Part shown: positions 7,359-12,350 of the stretch, in pieces
Layout of the letters: each line of letters starts with the position of its first letter
Position numbering within the stretch: position 1 is the stretch's first letter
Assembly: GCA_050247895.1 (NCBI GenBank)
Contig: JBFWTJ010000099.1
Span: 1-12,350, forward strand
Direction: 5' to 3'
Length of the DNA: 12,350 nucleotides
From: CAVPEW01 sp050247895
GTDB taxonomy: Bacteria; Actinomycetota; Acidimicrobiia; Acidimicrobiales; VFJN01
Position numbers and translations under genes: made by a program
The notes under the pieces: model-generated
Databases searched by the model: none
What the model saw: the letters and a program-made list of their open reading frames with translations, nothing else
What the model was told of the DNA's origin: nothing

Positions 7359-9382
7359 GCCGGCCTCGCTTCCGCTACTCCCGCTGGGACGGGACCCAGG
7401 TCGGCTTCGAGCTCGACGCCGACTCGACGCTGGCCGAGGTGACCGACGACCTGCTCTACCACGGCGACGTCAACGCGGCCCTGCGCCGCCTCATGCAGCA
7501 GGGCCTGCGCCGACCCGACGGCACGGAGGTGGCGGGTCTGCGCGAGCTGATGGAGCAGCTGCGGGAGCGCCGGCGCGAGCGCCTCGAGCGCTACGACCTG
7601 GGTGGGGTCTACGAGGACGTCGCCGAGTCGCTGCGCGAGGTCGTGGAGACCGAGCGGCAGGGCCTGGAGGACCTGGCCCGAGCCGCCCGCGAGTCGGGCG
7701 ACGCCCGCCGCCGGGAGATCACCGAGGAGGTGGTGGCCCAGCGCAACGTGGAGCTCGACGTGCTGTCACCCGACCTGGCCGGGATGGTGCGCGACCTCCA
7801 GTCCTACGAGTTCACCTCGACCGAGGCCCGGGAGCGGTTCGAGGAGCTGCTCGACCAGCTCCGGCGGGAGCTGGCCGAGTCGTACTTCCGCCAGATGTCG
7901 GGGGCCCTGTCCGACCCGTCGAGCGAGGCGCTCCAGCGGACCAAGGACATGCTGGCCGACCTGAACCGGCTCCTGGAGGCGCGCCAGCGGGGCGAGGACA
8001 CCCAGCCGGGCTTCGAGGACTTCATGGGTCGCTACGGCGACATGTTCCCCGAGGACCCGCGCACGCTCGACGAGCTGCTCGAGGTGATGGCCCGGCGCAT
8101 GGCCAACCTCCAGTCGGTGCTCCAGTCGATGACGCCCGAGCAGCGGGCCCAGCTCCAGGGCCTGGCCGACCAGCTCCTCGACGACATGGACCTGCGCTGG
8201 CAGCTGGACCAGCTCGGCGGACACCTGCGGTCCCTGTTCCCCCAGATGGGTTGGGACCGCAGCTACGACTTCTCGGGGGACGACCCGCTGGGCCTGGCCG
8301 AGGCCGCCGGGGTCCTCGACGAGCTGGGCGACCTGGACCAGCTGGAGCAGGTGCTGCGGGGGGCGTCGAGCCCGGGTGCGCTGGCCGAGGTGGACCTCGA
8401 CCGGGCCCGCGAGCTGCTGGGCGACGACGCGGCCCGCAGCCTCGAGCAGCTCGCCTCGCTGGCCCGCCAGCTGGAGGAGGCCGGCCTGGTCGCCAACCGG
8501 GAGGGACGGCTCGAGCTGACGGCCAAGGGGCTGCGCCACATCGGGCGCAACGCGCTCGGCGACCTGTTCTCCAAGCTGGCCCGGGACAAGCTCGGCCGGC
8601 ACGACACCGAGCGGACGGGCGTGGGCCACGAGCGGACCTACGACACGAAGCTCTACGAGTTCGGCGACCCGTTCAACCTGCACATCGAGCGCACCGTGCG
8701 CAACGCGATCCGGCGCAGCGGGGGAGGGACGCCGGTGCGGCTGACCCCGGACGACTTCGAGGTCGAGCAGACCGAGCAGTCCGTGCGGTCGGCGACGGTG
8801 CTGATGGTCGACCTGTCGCTGTCGATGCCGATGCGGGACAACTTCCTGGCCGCCAAGAAGGTGGCCATGGCGCTCCACTCGCTGATCTCGTCGCAGTTCC
8901 CCCGCGACTACCTGGGCCTGGTCGGCTTCAGCGAGGTGGCCCGGGTGATCGCGCCCGAGCAGCTCCCCGAGGTCTCGTGGGACTTCGTCTACGGCACGAA
9001 CATGCAGCACGCGCTGATGTTGAGCCGCAAGCTGCTGGCGGCCGAGTCGGGCACCAAGCAGATCATCATGATCACCGACGGCGAGCCGACGGCCCACTTC
9101 GAACCGGGGATGGCGGCGCCGTTCTTCAACTACCCGCCGGCCCAGCAGACCGTCGACGCCACCTTGCGCGAGGTGGCCCGGTGCACCCGGGACGGCATCC
9201 GCATCAACACGTTCATGCTCGACGCCACGCCGTACCTGAAGGCGTTCGTGGAGCAGCTGACCAGGCTCAACCGGGGCCGGGCGTTCTTCACGACGCCCGA
9301 GACCCTGGGCGACTACGTGCTGGTCGACTTCATCGAGCAGCGGCGGGAGATGGCGCGCGGCCGTCGCCGCCGGCCCGCCTGA
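7355..9382 (+). CDS. VWA-domain protein, ChlD/CoxE-like partner of the AAA+ ATPase
   Basis: A 675-residue soluble protein. Residues 1-450 are highly charged and mostly helical (DDLLYHGDVNAALRRLMQQG near the start; several Leu/Glu/Arg-rich coiled-coil-like stretches at 60-130, 155-215 and 240-290). The C-terminal von Willebrand A domain (about 478-660) has a complete metal-binding MIDAS: DLSLS (Asp486, Ser488, Ser490), Thr548 in YGTNMQHAL and Asp575 in MITDGEPT. Such proteins pair with ChlI/MoxR-type ATPases. Rv0959 of Mycobacterium tuberculosis, next to Rv0958, is the closest analogue I recall, with similar length. The start is a GTG overlapping the esterase stop (GTGA), with no Shine-Dalgarno sequence, pointing to translational coupling. 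The C-terminus ends in a basic tail, RGRRRRPA. The client of the ATPase/VWA machine is unknown. Confidence 0.85.
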   Translation: MSRPRFRYSRWDGTQVGFELDADSTLAEVTDDLLYHGDVNAALRRLMQQGLRRPDGTEVAGLRELMEQLRERRRERLERYDLGGVYEDVAESLREVVETERQGLEDLARAARESGDARRREITEEVVAQRNVELDVLSPDLAGMVRDLQSYEFTSTEARERFEELLDQLRRELAESYFRQMSGALSDPSSEALQRTKDMLADLNRLLEARQRGEDTQPGFEDFMGRYGDMFPEDPRTLDELLEVMARRMANLQSVLQSMTPEQRAQLQGLADQLLDDMDLRWQLDQLGGHLRSLFPQMGWDRSYDFSGDDPLGLAEAAGVLDELGDLDQLEQVLRGASSPGALAEVDLDRARELLGDDAARSLEQLASLARQLEEAGLVANREGRLELTAKGLRHIGRNALGDLFSKLARDKLGRHDTERTGVGHERTYDTKLYEFGDPFNLHIERTVRNAIRRSGGGTPVRLTPDDFEVEQTEQSVRSATVLMVDLSLSMPMRDNFLAAKKVAMALHSLISSQFPRDYLGLVGFSEVARVIAPEQLPEVSWDFVYGTNMQHALMLSRKLLAAESGTKQIIMITDGEPTAHFEPGMAAPFFNYPPAQQTVDATLREVARCTRDGIRINTFMLDATPYLKAFVEQLTRLNRGRAFFTTPETLGDYVLVDFIEQRREMARGRRRRPA

Positions 9383-9390
9383 GCGCTCCC

Positions 9391-9415
9391 GGACCCGCCT
9401 CGCGGCGCGCGGGCC
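9391..9415 (+). terminator. Weak candidate hairpin after the VWA gene
   Basis: GG-A-CCCGC (9391-9398) can pair with GCGGGCC (9409-9415), a 7-bp stem with one bulged A and a 10-base loop, nine bases after the stop. No T-run follows. In DNA this GC-rich such stems arise often by chance. Confidence 0.25.
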
Positions 9416-9501
9416 AGGGCTGTCGTGGCCGCGCTGCGTAGGCCGATCGACCTGATTCGTCAGCACCCCCTTGCGCCGGACCCGGATCCCGGTCAAGATC
9501 A

Positions 9502-9523
9502 CACCGTTGTAATTACAAGTGTG
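9502..9523. promoter_or_regulatory. AT-rich palindrome, putative operator upstream of the WhiB2-like gene
   Basis: TTGTAATTACAA at 9507-9518 is a perfect 12-base palindrome, flanked at a two-base step by CAC (9502-9504) and GTG (9521-9523) to make a 22-base interrupted dyad. It is a conspicuous AT island in otherwise GC-rich DNA, about 80 bases before the whiB start. TTGCGC (9471-9476) and CAAGAT (9494-9499), 17 bases apart, could be a weak promoter whose start site would fall at the dyad edge. That arrangement would suit a repressor site. I cannot name the regulator. Confidence 0.4.
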
Positions 9524-9601
9524 GTATCGCCATCGAGGGGGAAGGACGGGCGGGCCACCCACATCCGCAACCACCCACCGTCCCGAGAGGGAGGAGGGAA
9601 C

Positions 9602-9889
9602 GTGCAGCTCCCCATCAGCACCGAGACCACCGAGACCGACGAGCGCGGCTGGCAGGACTACGCCAACTGCCTCGGCGTCGACCCCGACCTGTTCTTCCCG
9701 GAGCGGGGCGCTTCGACCCGTGAGGCCAAGGAGGTCTGCCGCGGCTGCGTGGTGCGCGAGGAGTGCCTCGAGTACGCGCTGGGCAACGGCGAGAAGTTCG
9801 GGATCTGGGGCGGCATGAGCGAGCGCGAGCGCCGCCGCCTGCGCCGGGCCCGGGCGCTGGCCCGTCGGGCCGGCAACGCCTCCGCCTGA
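9602..9889 (+). CDS. WhiB-family iron-sulfur regulator, WhiB2/WhmD-like
   Basis: A 95-residue Wbl protein expected to bind a [4Fe-4S] cluster through Cys23, Cys46, Cys49 and Cys55 (C-x22-C-x2-C-x5-C) and to act with the primary sigma factor on promoters. The turn motif GIWGG (67-71) is followed by the basic helix SERERRRLRRARALARR used for DNA contact. The segments WQDYANCLGVDPDLFFPERG and STREAKEVCRGC, with FGIWGG, are closest to the WhiB2/WhmD/WhiB subgroup, which governs septation and cell division in Actinobacteria. The assignment to that subgroup is by eye. The GTG start at 9602 has a strong GGAGG (9590-9594) seven bases upstream, so this gene, unlike several neighbours, has a leader of up to about 100 bases. 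A palindrome lies in that upstream region. Confidence 0.92.
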   Translation: MQLPISTETTETDERGWQDYANCLGVDPDLFFPERGASTREAKEVCRGCVVREECLEYALGNGEKFGIWGGMSERERRRLRRARALARRAGNASA

Positions 9890-9905
9890 CCACCCGCACC
9901 GACCG

Positions 9906-10712
9906 CTAGCCGAGGCCGGCCGCCGCGAGGCGCGCTTCGATCGTCCGCTCCGGGTCGAGGTCCAGCTCGGCCCAGCGCGACGGCGTGCAGGCCCGGAGCA
10001 CCGCGGCGGGCACCAGCCCCACCAGCTCGGCTCCGGCGACCACCCCGCCCCGGGCCTCCACGGCCCGGGTGACCGCGTCGTAGGCCTGTTCGGGGCCGGT
10101 CACGGCCGGCTCGACCAGGTTCATCGACACCTGGGCCCGCTCGCCGACCTGCAGGCCAAGGGTTCGCAGGGTCGCCGAGCGGACCTCGCCCGCCACGGCC
10201 CGGGCCAGGTCCACGCCGCCGTCGGCCAGCCACACGTTGTAGGCCACCAGCGGCGGGCGGGCCCCGACCGCCGTCGCACCCGCGGTGGGGTGCGGCGACC
10301 GGGGTCCCACGTCGGGGGGCAGGGACCTGAAGGCCGAGCGGCGGACCTCGGGCAGCGAACGCTCGGGCCCGTAGAGGAAGCACGGCACGGCGAGCTCGGT
10401 GGCCAGCCAGGACGCGGTGCGGTCCCGGGCCCGGAGCGCGTCAGCGGGGGTCGAGCCGGCCAGGGCCACGAAGGGCACGACGTCGACCGCGCCGAGCCGG
10501 GGGTGGACGCCGACGTGGCGGCGCAGGTCGATCACGGCCACCGCGGCGGTGGCCACGGCCCGGGTCGCCTCCTCGCCGACCAGGGTCAGCACGCTGCGGT
10601 TGTGGTGGGGGTCGCTGTGGAGGTCGAGCAGGTGGTCACCCGCCGCCGCCGCCACCTCGGCCACCCGTTCGGCGTCCCGGCCCTCGCTGACGTTGACCAC
10701 GCACTCCAGCAC
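9906..10712 (-). CDS. Glutamate formimidoyltransferase-like protein (FTCD N-terminal type)
   Basis: A 268-residue single-function relative of the transferase half of formiminotransferase-cyclodeaminase, which moves the formimino group of formiminoglutamate to tetrahydrofolate. Family landmarks are ECVVNVSEGRD at the start, HHNRSVLTLVG (36-46), RRHVGVHPRLGAVDVVPF (64-81, with His70 at the position of the catalytic His82 of mammalian FTCD), HPTAGATAVGARP (141-153), YNVWL (158-162) and AQVSMNLVEP (193-202). There is no cyclodeaminase domain, and it is somewhat shorter than the usual 300 residues. The GTG at 10712 is preferred because homology begins at VLECVVN; a longer frame to 10838 reads Pro/Arg-rich noise and would run over the tatA start. 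No other histidine-degradation gene is nearby, so the physiological substrate is uncertain. It is divergent from tatA and convergent with the WhiB2-like gene (16 bases between stops). Confidence 0.87.
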   Translation of the reverse strand: MLECVVNVSEGRDAERVAEVAAAAGDHLLDLHSDPHHNRSVLTLVGEEATRAVATAAVAVIDLRRHVGVHPRLGAVDVVPFVALAGSTPADALRARDRTASWLATELAVPCFLYGPERSLPEVRRSAFRSLPPDVGPRSPHPTAGATAVGARPPLVAYNVWLADGGVDLARAVAGEVRSATLRTLGLQVGERAQVSMNLVEPAVTGPEQAYDAVTRAVEARGGVVAGAELVGLVPAAVLRACTPSRWAELDLDPERTIEARLAAAGLG

Positions 10713-10809
10713 GCCCGGAGCCTGCCAGAGACCGCCACGGCACGGTTTCGGCGAGGTGAACGTTGGCGGCCGGGTCGGGCCCGAGGGGGGAGGGCCGGAT
10801 CCCCGGTGG

Positions 10810-10822
10810 TAGCGTTCCGGGC
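10810..10822 (+). promoter_or_regulatory. Putative leaderless promoter of tatA
   Basis: TAGCGT at 10810-10815 is followed by seven bases and the GTG at 10823. The expected transcription start is at or one base before the start codon. There is no Shine-Dalgarno sequence and no clear -35. The hexamer is identical to those before the ATPase operon and in the sdhC leader. Confidence 0.45.
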
Positions 10823-10993
10823 GTGAACCTCGGTGCACCTGAGCTGTTGATCGTGCTCGTGGTGATCCTCGTCCTCTTCGGTGGCGCCAAGCTGCCCACG
10901 CTCGCCCGGTCCCTCGGACAGGCGCAGAGCGAGTTCCGCAAGGGGACCAAGGACGCCACGGACGACGACGACGAGCGTCCCACGAACTCCTGA
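10823..10993 (+). CDS. tatA: Sec-independent translocase TatA/TatE-type subunit
   Basis: A 56-residue protein of the twin-arginine translocation pathway, which exports folded proteins across the membrane; TatA oligomers form the transport site with TatBC. It has the standard order: short N-terminus NLGAPE with the conserved Glu7, one transmembrane helix (about 8-20, LLIVLVVILVLFG), the FG hinge (FGGAKLP), an amphipathic helix (LPTLARSLGQAQSEFRKG) and an acidic tail (DDDDE). It is at the short end of the family. The GTG at 10823 is chosen because family homology begins there and a TAGCGT hexamer sits at the right distance; an in-frame ATG at 10763 would add 20 unrelated residues. No tatB or tatC is adjacent. 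Confidence 0.92.
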   Translation: MNLGAPELLIVLVVILVLFGGAKLPTLARSLGQAQSEFRKGTKDATDDDDERPTNS

Positions 10994-11000
10994 ACGTCGC

Positions 11001-11025
11001 GGTCCCCGGCCCCGGCCGGGAGACC
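11001..11025. terminator. Candidate bidirectional hairpin between tatA and whiB
   Basis: Between two convergent stops, GGTCCCCGGC (11001-11010) pairs with GCCGGG-A-GACC (11015-11025), giving a 10-bp stem with one bulged A and a small loop. It occupies most of the 36-base gap and would fold in either transcript. There is no T-run on either strand. Confidence 0.45.
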
Positions 11026-11029
11026 TCGG

Positions 11030-11293
11030 CTAGCTCGCCGCCTCCATCGGGGCGTCGACCACAGCCGCGAGCCGCCGGCGCTTGATGATCCGGCGGCGCT
11101 CACGTTCCGAGCAGCCACCCCACACGCCGTGGTCGATCCGCTGCTGGAGCGCGTACTCCAGGCAGGACTCGCGCACCGTGCAGTCGGCGCAGATCTTGCG
11201 GGCCACCTCGACGCCCGCCCCGTCGCTGGGGAAGAACGTGGAAGGGGGAACGCTCGCACACGAGCCCCTTGCCATCCAGGTGGTGTCGTCCAT
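11030..11293 (-). CDS. WhiB-family iron-sulfur regulator (second copy, subgroup unassigned)
   Basis: An 87-residue Wbl protein with cluster ligands Cys12, Cys35, Cys38 and Cys44 (the same C-x22-C-x2-C-x5-C spacing as the other copy), the turn motif GVWGG (56-60) and the basic tail SERERRRIIKRRR for DNA contact. An additional Cys61 directly follows GVWGG, where many WhiB proteins have Met, Leu or Thr. It differs clearly from the WhiB2-like copy at 9602 outside the core, so it is not a recent duplicate. The ATG start at 11293 has GGGAGAGG with seven bases of spacing on the minus strand. It is divergent from the HtrA-type protease (83 bases between starts) and convergent with tatA. I cannot place it in a numbered WhiB class. 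Confidence 0.9.
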   Translation of the reverse strand: MDDTTWMARGSCASVPPSTFFPSDGAGVEVARKICADCTVRESCLEYALQQRIDHGVWGGCSERERRRIIKRRRLAAVVDAPMEAAS

Positions 11294-11341
11294 CGGAGGA
11301 CCTCTCCCGTCGAGTCGAGCACCCGTGACGGCTGCCGCGGG

Positions 11342-11376
11342 TTGGTTGCTCCCCCAGCCGAGGGAATGATGGGGAG
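11342..11376 (+). promoter_or_regulatory. Putative leaderless promoter of the HtrA-type protease gene
   Basis: TTGGTT (11342-11347), a 17-base spacer and AATGAT (11365-11370) are followed by six bases and the GTG at 11377, so the expected transcription start is the start codon itself. The GGGGAGG next to the GTG leaves no room to act as a normal ribosome site. This is the only promoter in the window with a fair -35. Confidence 0.4.
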
Positions 11377-12350
11377 GTGACGGACCGGGACGATCCTGCG
11401 CCTCCTGCCCTCCCCGATCCCGACGAGGGGCCCGCGCTTACAGCGCCGCCGGGCGAGATCCGACCCCGGATCGAGCCCGCACCGCCCCCTCCCTGGTGGC
11501 TGTCGGGCGAGCCGCCGTGGCGCCCGCCGGGCGAGCAGCCCCCCTCGCCGTGGGCCGGCGAGGCCACCGCGGTCGGCTCCTGGCACGGCGAGGACACCGC
11601 GGTGTGGCCCCGTCCCTCCGAGGACCCGGTCCCGCAGCCCCCGGCGGGCGAGGTGGGCGCCGCCGCGGTCGACGACACCTGGGTGTGGGCCCGCCCGTCG
11701 CAGGACCCGCCGGGCGCGACCGCGACCCTGGCCCCGCCCCCGGTCGAGACGGCCCGGGCCGTGTGGGAGCCGGCCACCGCACCGGCACCTCCGGCCGAGC
11801 GCCGGAGCCTGCGGCCGTGGGCCGCCGCGGCGCTGGGCGCGCTCGTGGGGGCGCTGGTGGCCTCGGTCGTCGCCGTGGTGGTGGCCGACCGGCTCGCCGA
11901 CGACCCGGCGCCGGCGTCGAGCCCCCCGCTGACGACCGCCTCGGGTGCCCTGGACATCCGGGGGATCCTCGACAAGGTCCAGCCCTCGGTGGTCACCATC
12001 GAGCTGAGCCAGCGCTCCGGCCAGGGCGTCTTCGGCGGCGCCGGGTCGGGGATCGTGCTCTCCGAGGACGGCCTGGTCCTGACCAACGCCCACGTGGTGA
12101 GCGGCGGCGGCCAGATCACCGGCGTGCTCTTCGACGGCTCCGAGCACGCCGCGACCCTGGTCGGCAGCCTCCCCGAGGACGACCTGGCCATCATCCGCCT
12201 CGACGGCGTCGACGACCTGGTGCCCGCCGAGCTGGGCAGCTCGGCGGCCCTGCGGGTCGGCGACCCGGTCATCGCCATCGGCAACGCCCTCAACCTGGGC
12301 GGCGATCCGACCGTGACGCTGGGGATCGTCTCGGCCACCGACCGGCGGAT
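11377..12350 (+). CDS. Membrane-anchored HtrA/DegP-type serine protease, partial (3' end beyond window)
   Basis: The first 324 codons of a trypsin-like envelope quality-control protease. Residues 1-148 are a cytoplasmic, Pro/Trp/acid-rich low-complexity region. Residues 149-170 form one transmembrane helix after the basic stretch ERRSLRPW, and about 190 onward is the extracytoplasmic protease domain. Seen there: VQPSVVTIE (201-209), GAGSGIVLSEDGLVLTNAHVV (221-241) with catalytic His239, EDDLAIIRL (267-275) with catalytic Asp269, and GDPVIAIGNALNLG (296-309). The catalytic Ser (GNSGGP motif) and any PDZ domain lie beyond the edge. The tail contains an imperfect 13-residue repeat (72-84 and 99-111). 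The GTG at 11377 is the first possible start after an in-frame stop at 11326 and fits a leaderless promoter. It is divergent from the second whiB gene. Confidence 0.9.
   Translation, partial: MTDRDDPAPPALPDPDEGPALTAPPGEIRPRIEPAPPPPWWLSGEPPWRPPGEQPPSPWAGEATAVGSWHGEDTAVWPRPSEDPVPQPPAGEVGAAAVDDTWVWARPSQDPPGATATLAPPPVETARAVWEPATAPAPPAERRSLRPWAAAALGALVGALVASVVAVVVADRLADDPAPASSPPLTTASGALDIRGILDKVQPSVVTIELSQRSGQGVFGGAGSGIVLSEDGLVLTNAHVVSGGGQITGVLFDGSEHAATLVGSLPEDDLAIIRLDGVDDLVPAELGSSAALRVGDPVIAIGNALNLGGDPTVTLGIVSATDRR

Noticed and set aside
4707..9441. Long plus-strand frames with starts at 4707, 5987 and 7273
   Set aside because: The first two merely run into the esterase and VWA genes in the same frame from upstream out-of-frame sequence, and the third overlaps the VWA gene in another frame. 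The junction GTG codons at 5856 and 7355 are where family homology begins.
4153..9574. Long minus-strand frames at 4153-5790, 5835-7271 and 7766-9574
   Set aside because: Each is antisense to a plus-strand gene with intact catalytic or metal-binding motifs, has low-complexity content and no sensible start signal.
9425..9601. Upstream in-frame start for the WhiB2-like gene at 9425
   Set aside because: The added residues have no WhiB similarity and cover the AT-rich palindrome; the GTG at 9602 has a strong GGAGG at ideal spacing.
10763..10822. Earlier ATG start for tatA at 10763
   Set aside because: It would add 20 residues before the conserved NLGAPE start of TatA and would place the TAGCGT hexamer inside the coding region.
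10713..10838. N-terminal extension of the formimidoyltransferase-like gene to 10838
   Set aside because: The extra 42 residues are Pro/Arg-rich, do not match the family, and would overlap the tatA start and its promoter. Homology begins at the GTG at 10712.

Overview
This window is very GC-rich chromosomal DNA with strong GC bias at third codon positions. It carries two WhiB-type iron-sulfur regulators, which are restricted to Actinobacteria and their phages. Together with the b558-type succinate dehydrogenase, frequent GTG starts and promoters placed for leaderless transcripts, this points to an actinobacterium. A lineage near Acidimicrobiia is my best guess, but that rests on general resemblance, not a search. 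I saw no tRNA, rRNA, CRISPR array, insertion sequence or phage gene.

Left part (1-1879, minus strand): sdhC then sdhA, joined by an ATGA stop/start overlap. sdhA runs off the left edge, and an iron-sulfur subunit would be expected beyond it. The 385-base gap 1880-2264 holds the putative divergent promoters, a possible 10-codon leader peptide before sdhC and one doubtful 44-codon reading frame.

Centre (2265-9382, plus strand): first a glycoside hydrolase family 2-like protein in which both catalytic glutamates appear to be replaced. Next comes a tight three-gene operon: a ChlI/MoxR-type AAA+ ATPase, a type B carboxylesterase (2-base gap) and a large VWA-domain protein (GTGA overlap). An ATPase paired with a VWA protein resembles the Mg-chelatase I/D arrangement and the mycobacterial Rv0958/Rv0959 pair. 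The esterase between them is the unusual part and the best candidate here for an undescribed functional unit.

Right part (9383-12350): a WhiB2/WhmD-like regulator (plus) behind an AT-rich palindrome, a glutamate formimidoyltransferase-like gene (minus), tatA (plus), a second WhiB gene (minus) and the first 324 codons of a membrane-anchored HtrA-type serine protease (plus, cut by the right edge). Convergent tatA and whiB are separated by a strong GC hairpin. Several genes (GH2-like, ATPase, tatA, HtrA) have a -10-like hexamer 6 to 9 bases before the start codon, and the sdhC leader has the same hexamer, suggesting a shared promoter style with leaderless or near-leaderless mRNAs.
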